The notes: a model not told the origin generated them from the letters alone. A DNA stretch of 64,000 bases from Sporothrix humicola (GCA_021396245.1 WNYE01000099.1:1-64000); one strand, 5' to 3'. Positions 1 to 13,899 are shown, counted from the stretch's first letter. Numbers and translations are program-made.

Positions 1-86
1 CTCCAACTGTTACTGGGCATCCCCCAATCCAAAAAAACGTGCCACAACCCACTCCCAAAAACACCCCCCGCCCGCCCCCCCCTCCC

Positions 87-90
<4 letters not shown>

Positions 91-129
<39 letters not shown>
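91..129. repeat. Poly-T homopolymer run
   Basis: About 39 consecutive T bases follow a C-rich stretch (62-90). The length is typical of unstable homopolymers and its exact size may be a sequencing artefact. Confidence 0.9.
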
Positions 130-835
130 CACACGCCCCCTCCTCTTCATGTTTCCATCCCTTCTTCTGTCGTCTTTTGCCCCGGATTTTCGTCAATGGC
201 TTGTTCATGTTCTTCCTCTCCCTTTTCTTTTTCGTCCTGCGTCTGCCGAGATCATGCCTTCGCTTGGGAGTCTGTCCTTGGTCTTGGGGCGTCCATCGTC
301 GGCTTAATTCATGTTGGTTCTGCTCGGTTGATTCAATGTTTCTTGTCGCCCATTTCTGCTCTTCATCCCTTTTCCACGGGAACACGCATGGCGTCTGATC
401 TTTCTTCCGGGAGTGAGAGAGCAAATGGGAAGAGAGAGCGTCTGATGAAAGCATTGTCCAACCAAAAGAGGTCCGTCCTGAAAGATCATGGTCTGTGACG
501 TGCGGTACGTATTCCTCTTTTCCCCACTGACTACGTCCTCACCCCAAAAAGGCGGCCCGGGACCGCCCGAGCTGAAACGGGGGTGGTGCAGGAGAGCAGG
601 AGAGGGGGATGTTTTGGGGTATTTGCCCCAGAGGACTACTGAGGAGAGCACCAAAAGAGGAACACGAAGACGAGAGACGAGAAACGAGGATGACGAGGAT
701 GACAGGGAAGGCAAAAGGATGTCAAAGATGCAAGAGAAAGGCAAAGAAGCCTCGCCACCGGACCAGAGGGAAACCGGAGAATGACCGATGACTCGACGAG
801 GATGCGATGATTTGAGGATCCAAGGATGCACGTCG

Positions 836-862
836 ACGACACGACACGACACGACACGACGA
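836..862. repeat. Short (ACACG)n microsatellite
   Basis: Five-base units ACGAC/ACACG are repeated about five times in tandem. No gene context. Confidence 0.75.
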
Positions 863-3800
863 TGGAAGAAGCCGGGTAATTCGGAGACGTGGGAAAAGAA
901 CAAAAGAACAAAAGAACCAATGCTGTGTCGTCTCAGCTGCCTGGCCTTACCCTGTCGTAAATGTTTTCTTTTTGCTCTTCATATGTCGCGACAAAGACAA
1001 AAAGACAGAAGCCGCCTATTTTCAGTATCAAAGCCCACTATGGTGCTATTTTCTGCCCTGCAACATCCATAACGCTTCAGCATGGCCCCCTTACCCAGCA
1101 CCCCGAAAGCCTGCAAGCTGACTGAGAGCCCAGGGTTTTCTTGGTCTTTGCTTGAGGACAAGGACATGGTCCTCGTATGCATGACCGGGTGGAATAAAAG
1201 AGAAGAAGAGCGTAAGAAAGTCGGCGTTGCAACATTGCCTTTTTGGTGCTCGCTGCATCTTTGTATTCTTTTTTTCACGATTTCCGATCAGGATTTCCTC
1301 CAAGGAGAATTCAAAGGGGAAAATAAAACCCGGCAAAAGCCTTGTTTTGCACCCTGCAACAAGAAGGTTCGCAAAACAAAAAAGAGGCTGCGAGTAAGCC
1401 GTTGTGCTCGTTGGAGTGTAAGACAAGTCAAGGACATTAAACATTAAAATAGTGGGATATTAAAACATTCGCCGGCCCTGTGGATACTGGACATCGAAAA
1501 TTAGTGAACGCGTCTCCTGCTGTCATACACAGCCGCGGAGAAGTTCGAGGTCAGCGACTGCCGTTTGAATTTTTGAATATTTGAACGGATAGCCGGATTA
1601 AGAAAGAAGCAATTTGCTATTGCGCTGTGCGTCCGGAGTCTTACTCTTCCTGGACCTCAGGTCGTTCCTTCCTTCACCGTAGATTCTCGTCGCCGCTCTT
1701 TCCTCTGGTCCTCCGTCGTAGTTTCCATTTACTTCCGACTCCCGTTCATTCCTTCTTTCCACGGATTGCACTTGCCCTCTTGGTCAATCTTGGACAGGAA
1801 ACTGGCTGATTGACAAGTGCGTGGGGTGCAATGCGCCTGCCTGTCTTCCATTGACTTTGCTTCTGTTTCCTTTCCTGATTTGGGAGTGTGACATTCTTGT
1901 CGGTCAACCCCGTTGGGTGTCGCCCGACGATCAGATGACGACAGGATCGAACATCCCAACTTTAAACTGCTTGGGGAGAGGCTCACAAAGGGGAGGAACA
2001 ACCATAGAACACTCCGTACACCAAAGAAGAAGCGAAAGAAGCCCCGGCCCTGGCCAGTGCTCTTCCCCAACCCCATTCCTTCCAAGACAAGGCTCACTTT
2101 TGGCTTTGTTGCTCTTTCGTTCTTTCTGTCTTGGCCACTGCAAGTTTGACCAATATCTTTTCTCCTGGTGGCTCCTCTTGCCTCCTTTTGCCTCCTTTTC
2201 GATTTTTTGTTTGTCATGGCCTTCCCAGTCTCGATGCGAGCTGCTCAAAAGGGGCACTTTTGGGCAACCTTGGGGACGTTCCATCAACCCTTCGATAGGC
2301 GGGCTGCAACATTCTAAAACCCTTCCTTGCTTCTTTCCAGCTTCCTAAAGAAGCAGCTCAGAACAGGGTGGCACACACACACCTCGAGACACCTTGGAGA
2401 CCTTGGGGCCATTGCCAAGCGTGCCGTACAGGTATCTTACTTTGAGTTACTGTCATCCTCTCGCCAATCCTCGATTTCTTACCAGCGCTTCCATCGCGTC
2501 AAAATCAAAATCGCCCCAGTCGACCTTTCTTCCTTCCCGATTTTCTCCTCGCGGCTGAGACCGACTTGCATACGACACAGACGAGAGGCGAATGATGGCA
2601 TCCTCTCGGTTTCCCTTGATCCCCTCTCTCCGCTGGTCTCCTCATCTCCTCCCCATCTCCTCACCGTTTCTCCACACGGGCACGCGGGCGTTCGCCTGTT
2701 CACGTCACCGAGAAGCACCAGAGAGGGGCAGCAATACGGGTAGCTATGACAAAGAAAAACCAGCGAAATTGCACCAGGCAAGAAACGAAATGGCAAGGCG
2801 CCTTCATCGTATGGACGACAGACGGCGCACGAGTCTCAAGCATCCCCGTGCACTCAAAGGCGTACTCAAAAGGCGAATATTGAGAAGTCCAGCGCCATGA
2901 TTACTTCTTTCGCAAGAAGTGAATAAAGAGAGCAACAAACGAACGAAATATCGATCCTTTGAACATCCCACCGAGGGGGCTGAGCCGTGGATTTTGCACG
3001 TTTTTCTTTATTTCCCGTCGACGAATTGCAATATTTGCTTTTATTTGATATTGGTCGGCTCGGGCAAGGCCGTTATTATTGAGCGGGCTGCTCCCGCTTT
3101 ATTCGAGCACTAACACGAAACGAGAGACAGCTTCTCCAATACGGAGGACAGAGTGCGACATTGAGGTCGTCCAGCAATTCGAGGTGAGACCAGCACGCTG
3201 TAGGTCCGCACTCGGCACTGCTGTCGATCACTGGAAGCTCCTGTGGTTTGCCGCCTGTGGACTTTATCTTTGTTTCTATTATTTGTTTTGATTTTTCACT
3301 TACATCTAGAATCGAGTAAACTTTCGACATCGCCATCCCACGCATCGACAATTCCAAGACAAAACAACACATTTTCTGCCTCATGACCAGCCGGGCGTAG
3401 GCACATCCTTTCGTTGTTCGCCCCCGAAACTCGCCCGCTCGCTCATCAACAGTGCTCACAGGGACAACAAAAGGTCCACGGCCAAGAAAACGATGTGCGA
3501 GACGTGGGAGGTCCGGTCTGGGTCTGGCCCATGACAAAAGTACAAGTACTTCTCTCTAGACGATGTGCATACGGCTATCATCGGTCGGTGGAGAAAAAAA
3601 GAGGAAAAAACGAAACCATCACCTGAAAGATTTTCGTCTTCACAACGTCTAGATTCGCTTTTGGAGTGGCCATTCTGAAGTTCTTTTGCTTTATCGCCAG
3701 ATGGTTTTAGGGACCCCCACATGCACTATGTCATTGGGGACCCTGCCACAGTGCTGTGGGGGTTCATGTAAGTGGAGGGAGGGTGGCAGGGGCCGAGAAA

Positions 3801-5100
3801 GGCAGGGCTGAAGGAAAGATATTGAAGAATTTGAACAACACAGCATTGTTCAAAGTTTTTCTTTTTCTTCTTCCCTTTTCCCCTTTGTGCTTCATCGAGT
3901 ATCGAGTGCACCCCTATTCGACACATGCTACCCTCCTTTCCGCTCTAACAAATTGACAACCAGGGCTCCCCTCCTCCGTACTCGCTGGAGAAAATTTTTA
4001 CATCACAATGATGTGCCGGCAGCCAAGACGACCCGCCCGACAAAAAGCAGAAAAAAGAAAATAAGAAGAGATATCTTGATCCATAGCCGTGCCCGGGCAC
4101 GCCGCCGAAAAATTAAATTTGAACAACCAAACTCATTAGAGGCGCTCACCTTCTTTAGCTCTCTGTCACTCCATCTCTTCGGTGTCGATCTGCCTAGCAA
4201 TGGCAACACAAATATTGCCAGGTGATAGAATATGGCGTCGCCGAGAAGCCATTTCCTGGCGATGTTGACAATCTCGAGACGATGCCCGGCCGCCCAAACA
4301 ATGAAAAGAAGAAGAAAGAAAACATGCACAGTAAGAATGAGGACACTCACTCGTACGATAGAATGAGCTGTCCTCGAGCCTTGGTTGCCCCTATCTCGAC
4401 GTCTCTGTGCGCCTCTTCGATACGCGTAGCCCGGACAGTCCGTCGAAAGTGAAGATGTACGAAACAGAGAGATACAGGGAGACACGATACACAAAACACA
4501 AAAGAGCAATCATTTTGCCACCGTGATAGATGATGTCCACAATCACAACGACTCAGATTTATCTTCGAGGTCAAACTGACGACAAAAGAACGTGGCTTAT
4601 GCCTTATCGCAGCGTCGTGAAAATGCTACTATCCGTTTGTTCGGTATGCAACTCATAGCTCTAGCCCTGAAGCTTTTCCTAGATAATTATGAAAATGGCC
4701 TGATGTTCAGCGTTAGGTCCCTCTTTATTTCATTCATTTCTTCGTCCGTCTCATATCTGTCCGCATTTCAGTTGCGCCACACATCGACTACCCGTATCAA
4801 AGGCACCTATCCCTTTTGTGAAGGTTTATGAATTATTGGTCTCCAGCGGACCTAGTTCCGTCTTGTTAAAGTGCTTTAAAGTGCTTTTTTAGTGTTCTTT
4901 TTTGTATTAGTCCTGTTCTTTAGTGTAGTTCTCGCCGAGGAACCATCAGCTCCCGTCCCCCATCAGTCATCGAGACTATTATTCTCCAAGGCGATCCGGC
5001 TCAAGCTATGCGCTGCATGTCAAACGAAAACAGTCAAGAGCAAGGTGAAAGGCGAAAGGTGAAAGAGGGGGGAATAGTTTGACAGCAACGATTAGAAAAA

Positions 5101-5168
5101 CGTGCTGGATAACGGGGTCCGAACCCAATCTACGATACGTGTATTGATAGAGCGACCACTCCAGCACG
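5101..5168 (-). ncRNA. tRNA-like element, possibly a degenerate tRNA gene
   Basis: Read on the minus strand, the 68-nt element begins CGTGCTGG and ends CCAGCACG, an 8-bp perfect terminal stem like a tRNA acceptor stem. TTTTT follows at once (5100-5096), as after a Pol III gene. Inside are a B-box-like GGTTCGGACCC (consensus GGTTCGANNCC) and an A-box-like TGCTGGAGTGG, plus a GAG/CTC mini-stem that could be a D arm. It is not a clean cloverleaf: the T arm pairs only three bases firmly, there are extra bases before the 3' acceptor strand, and no anticodon loop with U33 is evident. It may be a tRNA pseudogene or a diverged tRNA; an unrelated hairpin is also possible. Confidence 0.3.
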
Positions 5169-5552
5169 CTGACTGTGTATGCCATGACTTTTTTGTCCGC
5201 TTTGTCTCCTTGGTATCTTTTATGTGCAAAAATAAAACAAGCAGAACATATTTCAAAACCAGGAGAATCAAAAGGACCAAAACCAGTGCTCATGGGAAGA
5301 CAGCTTTTCGCACCAAAAGACCGGCCGCTAACAAAGACCTTGTTGAGCTTGAGTTCTTACCATGAGATAGCTTTCTTAAGGAGCACATCCACACCTGGCG
5401 GAGCACCAAAGTGGTACTCACACACGCATATCTGTATATCCGTCCTCTGTTCTCCACGCATCCATCACGAAAAAAATAACCAACAAGCACACACCGAGAC
5501 GAGACGCGAGGAAGGGTGCGGTCCGTTCTCCAATTTTACCCTCTTTTGTGTT

Positions 5553-5579
5553 TGTGAGTGTGTGTGTGTGTGTGAGTGT
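5553..5579. repeat. (TG)n microsatellite
   Basis: An alternating TG tract interrupted by GAG units. Simple repeat without gene context. Confidence 0.8.
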
Positions 5580-8500
5580 CCATTTTCGTTTGTCCATCGT
5601 ACCTTTGTGTAGCCCCTCACCACCTTTAAACATCGATTACGCCTTGAACAAACGAAAGCATGCCCTCAAAGCCCATCGGTGACAGCGAGAGTGGGCAGTT
5701 GGATGGTGTCAAAGTGAAATTGCTTTTCTTTTTTGGGAGACTTTGGGCATGGATTGGACCCTGCACATAAAGTTTGGGGGGTGTTTGGGGGGACAATGCC
5801 GTGGGGGTGACTTTACTGTCGACTTCAACGACACAGAAATGGGCGACAACGACATATGACGCAACCGCATGGGATATCCGTATCTATCATGTACTCTGAA
5901 CGGAGTGGTCGGTTGTACATACTTTGCCCACACTGCCCACACTGCCCACATCACCCACTACCATTGCATCTTGTCCGGGTCACACGACAGGACCAATGTG
6001 CGTGTTGTGTGGGATGCACAAAGTAGCTACCGGGGGTGCATGCAGAATAAACACCATTGGGAGGCCAAGAAAGTAAGAGGCCGGTGAAAGTATGCAAAAG
6101 ACTTTGAAAGATGGTAGTTAAGGCATCATAATTTTAGCTGCCAGCAACTGATGCCGTCTTGCAAGAATAGCTATAATTCAGACTTGAGGACGAAGATCTA
6201 GATGCTCGCAAGCAAGACTCTACGGAAAATTCTTAATTTTGACTTGTGGATTAAATGCCCGAGTCAAGCGAGTATTATGTCTTCGTTTTCAAAATATTTT
6301 TAACAAAGAATAAAAAGAACGAAAGGGATGCTCTCGGTGAATGAAAAAAGTACCTGGTTTGAGGGCAGGTGCAGAAGATGTCTGAATAAAGAAGGACATG
6401 GTCGAGGGTCGATGCAAAAGAGATGATGGCCATCAGGAATTCCAAACGTCCAACGAGCGAATCAGATTCATGTGAGGGTAGGCGTGGCTATTTTAGTCCT
6501 GTCCACCTTGATAGATCTCACCTATTCCAGAGCATCGTGCCCTTTCTTATTTTGGGAGCTGACAAGGGACAAGGACACTGACGGCACCATTGACAATCCC
6601 CGGTCCAGGTCGAGTCTAGTAATAGTCTACATGTCAGAATCGATCGACATGGAACGCTGGGGCTGAAGGACAGAACCAAGAATACGACGATGCCGTCCAC
6701 ATACGCCAGTGTTTGTGTGCAGTTTTAGCAGCTGGGTATCATGGGTGTTGTAAACAACAGAAAAAGAAAGCATTTTGCTCAGCTCACAGCCGCACTTTGC
6801 GACGACAAAAGCCACCGTTTTCCTTTGAATTGCTCCGTATATTGACATTCGATACCACAAAATTATGTGCTCTTCGTCTTCCAGTGAGTTGACCACGAGG
6901 TGGCGCTCTATCATCAGTTTGGGTCTGTTTTGTCGATGCCAGACGGCATCATGGCGTTTTATATGATGCAACATTGAGCTTTGCATTCTTCTCTTAAGAT
7001 ATGTTTCCTTTTTTATCCATAATTTCCCCGTATAGCCGCCTATTATTATAATTATTTTATTTTATGTAAAAAATATATACCGTGGTACTAGGGGTCAAAT
7101 TATCTTGAAAAGAAAATCTAGGTCACCACGCTTTAACCAATCTTATTTTTCTACTGTTCTACTGTCCATAGTGATACTCACTTCTGGGATACTTGCACGA
7201 TATACAGAGTACAACGGACATGTCTCTGCGATGTCTCACTTTACATCTTAAGGGGGGTCTAGATTATAAACAATCATTATAATTTGCTCCATATTGTGAG
7301 CAGTGTTTATAGGCTTATGGAGCATGGCCCCCCTTCTCTCATCATCGTCATCTTTGCCATACACAAGGCGTATGAAGGGTCTGAATGACTAGAAACGCGC
7401 GGGGACGTGGTACGTGGTACTGGGACTCAAAATATGCACTCTCAGTTGTGGTCAGATGAGGTGGCTTTTTATGTCCTGTGTGCTGTTGTCAGAGACACTC
7501 TCCTGCAAGATACAAGACGCAAGATGCAAGACACGAAGCACACGAAGCGCGCATGCTGTGTAGCAAACACGGGCATATAGAAAATAGACACGCCGTGCAT
7601 TATGCGTACATGTATGCACAATGGCAGGGTCAGAGACATGATCCGAGTCCCGGTCTCTGGAGTCTGGAGACCTCAAACAGTAGAGGGCAGAGAAACAAAG
7701 AAAAAAACGTGCTCAGCGGTACACAATGCTGTGCTTCTGCCGTATGTTTCGACTGGGTCGTGTCTCTTCCATCAACTCAAATATTCTGCTCCATAATCAC
7801 TTGCAATGATTCACTACATGCATGCTCTCAGAGTTTCGTGCTTCCAGGCGGCCTCTCATTCCCCTATTGCTTTCTTTTTTGTCCCCCACGAAGGCAGCCA
7901 GGGTATTAGTGACAAGTATTCACAATGTGGATTAGGACCCTGTGCGTGGCGAATATGTATACAGCAGAGTTCTGCAGAATGTCAACCACGGATAGATACA
8001 TGCCTGTGTCCTGGGCAAAATATCAGGGTCGAGGCTGTATTGATGACAATAGGACGGGACGCAGAGGGATTGGATGGGACGGGAAACAAGGGTATCACGA
8101 AATAGATTCATGTATGCACGGCATGAAGAAAGAAAAGAAATCTGCTCAGGAAAGACAGTGGCGAGCATTGTCTGTCCTGTCTGCTATGCCGGAGCTGTCA
8201 TGATCCACTTATCAGAAGACAGGCCGGCCGGAAGAGAGCAGTCGCATGAGGGTGTGAATAAGAAAAGATGTGGAGGGACAGCCCATCAGAGAGATTGATG
8301 TAGCTCCGAGAGAAAGGTGTGAGGGGTGGTACGGATTGTGGTAAACGAGGGCAGAGACAGCATGAAGCTTTCGTCCTGGCACGTTGATAGGTGAGCTGAT
8401 ATGGAGCGGGGAAGATATGATGATACAGACATGGTCTTGCATCTACGAAGTACGTGCATCATGAACATGGCTCTGACTGGCGATAGACGATAGTGAAGAG

Positions 8501-8654
8501 GGGAAGATGGAAGTGGAGGTGGCAAACTGAAGACGGAGTGTCTGTGATAACGAAATTCGGTGAGATAGGGGCATCTATAGCCGAAAAGGCCGGGGACATT
8601 GGCTTCTATCAGATACCAGATGGCTGATATATGCCCGTGGATAGGAAGCTATGC

Positions 8655-8685
8655 GAGGGGACTCGAGGGGACTCGAGGGGCGGCA
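8655..8685. repeat. Short GGGGACTCGA tandem repeat
   Basis: The 10-mer GGGGACTCGA is present twice in direct tandem with a third partial unit. The core CTCGAG is palindromic and recurs near 31.5 kb. Confidence 0.7.
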
Positions 8686-11041
8686 GTGTGACAGCTCGGG
8701 ATGTGGTGGCATAGGGATGGCAGCGCGTTCATCCGTGATAGCACCACCTTGGCTCTATCGCACTGCATGAGAGGGATAACGGACAGATGATAAAGCTCTC
8801 GAGACAACCCCGCATGGCTTCTCACGTCTTGTGTTTATCTCTGATGATATGATATGAAATGAGGGTGATATGGGATTGTGGAGGAGATATGAGATGTGCT
8901 GGTGAACTTGAGAGGAGAGAGGAGGGGTAAGAGCTGGGGAATGAAGATAATGTACGCAATACACTTCTGATAAAAAGCAAGTGCAACGTGTATCTCTAGA
9001 AGGGAAATGGCATGGCTAGGAGGACAAACTCATGATATTGGCTATGAGGAGGACGAGGGGTAGATAACAAGAAGGGAGACGTGGTCGAGTGGGTTGGGGG
9101 CATGTGCATTGAAAAATAGGGTGAGATATCTGACAGAAAAATAGGGTAGAGACACTGCTGTGAGCTGTCTTGGACATAACGAGAGACAGAACGAACTCTA
9201 GAAGACCGTATGAATGCTCTATTGGCCGTTTGATATAGTGGATGATTATAGGGGTGTATCGTGGAAGCGAGTGCTCCTGAGCAGCTGTTCTGGTTGCGAA
9301 AATTTTGTGATAGGCATGCCCGTGTAAAACTCTTCTCGGAGGTGTATATTTGACACTGGACGGGACGGTGGACAAAAATATCAAAGGACACGGGTTGTGA
9401 TATGGTCATCTGTTGGTTGATAATGCCTGTGCGTGAAGATTTTTTTTTTTTTTTTGTAAATCCCCTGGACGGGCCCATTGTCTCATTTCTTTTCAGATCA
9501 TCTGCATATTGGAAATTTGATTGCAAGAGAAAATCTTTAATAAAAATTTTTGTTGGCTGCCCAACAAGGCTGGCTGTCTGCATGCTCGTTCAGATTTTTC
9601 TTTCATGACGTTGTGATGCACATGTGGAGAGGCACGAATAGGATTAGCGCTGCACAGCTGAGCGTCTTTGGCTTTGTTGGCTGCACGGTCTCCCCGAAGG
9701 ACACACACCATAATGCCCCTGGGACGACAAGGCTCTGTTGCGTTGTATCGCACTTTGAGAGATCCACAGGCTAGACCGAGCCGTATTAACTTGTTCGGTA
9801 TTGACGTATTGGTTTTTGATGTTTTGTTTTTCTGGGGGCCCCTTTTCTGAAATTTCTTCGGTGAGGACGAGAAGAAGAGATTTCTCGTCCGTATCGCTCT
9901 TTCCTGCCATGCCTCTGCTCTTTTCTTCTGCTCGATATCTCCTTCCGTAATATCTTGTCTACGCTCGGTGGTTCCTTCTTCACTCTTTCTCGTTCAACGT
10001 CCTCTGCTTTCTAACAGGAAAGAGCTTCTGGGACACTGTTCAGCAAGGAAAGAGCACACTTGCCCCTAAAACAAGAACTGGCGTTTCTTTCGTCATTCAA
10101 GATGCCTTTCATCTCGTCATAAAAATAAAAGTCATCAACATAGGAAGCTATGACCAGCATCCATCTCGAAGTACGGATACACTAGCACACGTTTCTTTGT
10201 CCATTTGTCAAGATTACTCCACCGAAATGGCTGCGACAGTGCTGTCACAGCGCGGGGGTGAGCTGTAGCTGTAGCGCCCCGCTGTAGCTCGAATGTTTCA
10301 GCGGTCGCTCCTGCCTGCGTTTTAGTAGCCTCGGCGGCTGGGCTTTGTATTACGAAAGAAAAATGGAGAAATTGGAGGTCGGTCAACAGCTTGCTTGTTC
10401 TCTTTGTTAGGGCCCGTAGCCAGCCTCGGGAAGGTGCGATCGCGCTTGTGCCAATCGGGTCCAATTGGTGCTTGCCCGCACATCACGACATCGATCCTCT
10501 TGCTTTCCCCTCGCACTTTACGTCTTCACCCTCTGACATTCAACCTTCAATCGCCAAAATCAAGTCGAACACCCCCGCGCTACTTCACCCACTCGCTACA
10601 CATCCAGCCACTCATCTCGTCGTTTCAACTGTCCAGGCTCGGGCCATTCCCTCTCGTCGCTCCCGCCCACGTTTTCCGTTTCCCATTCTCCGGTTTCCTG
10701 CCTCCCTTTTGCCAAGTGCAGATTCAAGGTAAAAAGGGTGTCACGAGGGCCCGACTTAGAAGCAACTCAGCCTCGCTTTCGTTTCTTCTTTGACGTCTCG
10801 GTTTCCATTCTCGCCTTCTCTCTCTCGTCGCTTTACACCCCTTTGGACTCCCTGCAGCTCCCGACCCTGCGACTTCGGGCATCTCTACCTTGAATCGGCG
10901 ACGACCGATACGCTCCAAGACCCAGACAGAATCGGGCGCATCCGCCACCCCGAACCCAGACCAAAGCCAGGCCTTTGAAACGTGCACATTACCAACCTGC
11001 ACTCGCACGCACTCTCTTCCACTCGCCGACACCCGACCGAG

Positions 11042-12578
11042 ATGGCCCATCATTCTACTCCTTCTGTCCCTGCAGTGGACCCGGTCAAGTAAGTCTTTTG
11101 TCTTTTTGTCTTCTCGCTTCTGAACCCCCACACAGTCATTGCTTGCTGTCTGGCTATGATTTGCAAACCATTAGTTGGCCATTCATACTGATACTGGTCC
11201 AGGCCGGTCCACATCGTCTTTGTCGGTGCTGGTGCCGTGGGATGCTTCTATGCATCGAGGCTTCATTACGTATGTCTTACCTCTCCTTCCCATCTTTTCT
11301 GTCTTTGTCTTCATCACGAGGCTGGCTGAGGTGGTCATCATTACAGTCGATGGGGTCTAGACAATAGCCATCGGTCATGTTTTTGCCCACCGCGACTGCC
11401 ATCTCGCTCCTGTCTTTTTGTCCCTATTGATTTCTTGACCTCTTGACTCTTGATAACCCTTGCTGACCGTTGCTGCCTTTGGTTTCTTTTTCCTTGACCG
11501 TCTCTTTTCTTCTCTGTTGCAGCCTGATCGCAACATTCACGTCTCCTTGATTGGCCGTTCCAACTATGCAGCCCTCGCCAAGGACGGCGTGCAGCTGCAG
11601 ACTCGCTCTTTTGGCGATTATGTCTTCCACCCCCATGCCGTCTACCCGTCTGCAGATGCAGCGGGGGGTGTAAAGAGTCAAAGTCAAAGCACACCAGGCA
11701 ACGTGCCGCCGCCGCCACCAGGCGGCTGGGACTATGTCGTCGTGACCACAAAAGCTCTGCCGGATCGCGTCGACGACTCGGCCACGATTGCGCCGCTGGT
11801 CGGCCCGAAGTCGGCCATTGTCCTGATCCAGAACGGCGTCGGTGTCGAGGCGCCGTACCGTTCTCGTTTCCCCGACACGCCCATCATCAGCGGCGTCACC
11901 ATCATCAGCGCCGAGCAGATCAAGCCCGGCACCATCCGCCAGAACCGCTGGACCCGCCTGCACATTGGCCCCTACACAAACTCGGCCGAGTCCACAACGT
12001 CGTCCGCAGAGTCCCAGCCACAACAACAACCAGCACAGAAGATTGATGTCGACTCCCTCACAAAGCGGGGCGCGGAGGCCACCGAGCGCTTGACCGACTA
12101 TTGGACGCGTCTCGGCGGCATCCGCGACATTGACCCGCTCGACGAGGTCGGCCTGCAGACTGTGCGCTGGCACAAGCTTTGTATTAATGCCGCCTTCAAC
12201 CCGTCCGCCGTGCTGTCGGGCGGCCGCGGCAATGCCGACATGGCCTCGGACCCGGAGCTGCGCATCCACCTGCGCGCCGTCATGGACGAGATCTGGGCCG
12301 CCGCACCGCGCATCCTCGGCCGCCCCTTCCCCAGCGACCTGGCGACGCCAGACCGGATCTTGGCGAGCACGGACCGCAACAAGGGCGCGCGGCCGAGTAT
12401 GCTGCTGGACTGGGAGGCCGGCCGCCCGCTGGAGCTGGAAGTGATTATCGGCAACCCCGTCCGCATTGCCCGCGCACGCGGCGTCGAGCTGCCGCGCATG
12501 CAGAGCCTGTACGCATTGCTTCGGAGTGCACAGAGCGTGCGGGAACAGAAGAAGAATGAGGGCAAGGGCAAGCTGTAG
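11042..12578 (+). CDS. 2-dehydropantoate 2-reductase family protein (ApbA/PanE type)
   Basis: NADPH-dependent reductase of the ketopantoate reductase family; family members make pantoate for coenzyme A, though fungal paralogues may use other 2-keto acids. Three exons: 11042-11088, 11203-11269 and 11523-12578, joined by GTAAGT and GTATGT donors, giving 389 residues (family usually 300-450). Exon 2 holds the Rossmann nucleotide loop GAGAVG (about residues 24-29). The C-terminal helical domain shows the family motif HKLCINAAFNP with the expected Lys and Asn (about 256 and 260), and later a SMLLDWEAGRPLELEVI stretch matching the conserved substrate-domain segment. A low-complexity PPPPPGG insert and a Gln-rich insert (QPQQQPAQ) are extra. 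Without exons 1-2 the Rossmann loop would be lost, which supports this splicing. No targeting peptide is evident, so it is probably cytosolic. The exact substrate cannot be told from sequence. Confidence 0.9.
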
Positions 12579-12612
12579 TCTACAGTCTATAGTCTACAGT
12601 CTACAGTCTACA
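12576..12612. repeat. 7-bp tandem repeat in the 3' UTR
   Basis: Starting at the TAG stop codon, the unit AGTCTAC (one copy AGTCTAT) is repeated about five times. Its position puts it in the 3' UTR of the reductase mRNA. Confidence 0.8.
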
Positions 12613-12816
12613 GCTGTCACGTATGTTTAAACGTTGAACATGTAATTGTATGTTTGTATGTATTACAAAGTGCTAGGAAAGGCCATCTAAATGAAATGCT
12701 ATATGCCGTTTTATATGCCGAAAATGTGTATCATGAATAGAGAAAGGAAATGCGCGAAATGACAAATGGCAAATGACCGTATATGATGAAGTATTTTTTG
12801 TAAACGCGATCCCCGT

Positions 12817-13867
12817 CTAGCGAGACCCAAACTTCCACCACTTCTTCTTGTTGGCAGCCGCAGCCGCAGCGGCCGCCTCCTCCTCGCGGTGGTAGCCTTC
12901 CTCCTGGATGTTGTGCCGGCCGACAATCTCGAGGAAGACCTGGTCCAGCGTCGTGGGGCTGACGCTGTAGTGGTCGATGCCCAGGGCGTCGCGCTGCTCG
13001 TCGAGCATGACCACGAGGCGGCCAATGGCGCTGGTTGTCGACGAGGCAGAGGCCAGCGCCAGGGGATTCGAGGTGGTGGTCGTGACAGTCTTTTCGACGG
13101 GCGTGGCGTGAGAAGAGGAGGAGTCGGCATCGTCGATAACCTTTTCGTTGCCGTCGTCGCCGGCTCCGCCGCCGCCGCCGAGAGGAATGGAAAACCGCAT
13201 TTGCCCGTGGTACGTCTCCTTCTCAATCTCCACGCCCGGGAACGTGTCCTGCACCCACTGCCGCAGCCGGGCGGTCTCCGCGTCCGGCGTGCGTGGCGCA
13301 CCCCTGCTGACCAAATGGACATACAGCCGGTTGCCGAAGCGGGCCCGCAGATCGTCCGTGTCGCCGGCGGCCAGCATGCGTTTCGCCAGGATGCCGGCGC
13401 GGCCCGCGAGAGCGTCGGCCTCCTCCATCGAGTGGGTTGTCAACAAGATCGAGCGGCCAGGGACCGTCGCCGCCAGCGTGCGCCACATGATGCGTTTCGC
13501 CGCCGCATCCAACCCGGACGACGGCTCGTCCAGGATGACGACGGCCGGGTTGCCCATGAGGGCGATGCCCAAACTCAGCTTGCGCTTGTTGCCGCCCGAC
13601 AGCGCGAGGGCCTGGCGGTCGCTAAACGCGCGCAGGCCGACCGCTCTAATAACGGCCTGGACGTTGTACTCGACGTCGTCAATACCGCGGACGCGCGCAT
13701 AGAAAGTCAAGTGCTCGCGCACGGTCATTTGGTCGACGGCGTCAAACTGGGGGCAGACGCCGAGGCTGCCGCGGGCGGCCACCAGCTTTTTTGTCACCGA
13801 CAGACCCTCAACGAAAACGTCGCCGTCGTCGGGCTTGAGGTCGCCGCGGATCATGGAGATGGTCGTA

Positions 13868-13899
<32 letters not shown>

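Larger units (their letters stand above)
1..11041. other. Gene-poor stretch, 11 kb
   Basis: I see no gene I can support here. Open frames on both strands are short, lack codon bias, and none forms a splice-consistent chain. The stretch holds a long poly-T run, simple repeats and a tRNA-like element, listed separately. A possible intron (GTAATA donor at 9947, CTAACAG acceptor ending at 10017, 71 nt) may belong to a 5' leader or a non-coding transcript, but its donor is weak. The last 500 bases before 11042 are pyrimidine-rich and probably contain the promoter and leader of the downstream reductase gene. Confidence 0.6.

Noticed and set aside
304..903. 199-codon minus-strand ORF near the window start
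   Set aside because: Ser/Arg-rich read-through of simple sequence including the (ACACG)n repeat; no coding character.
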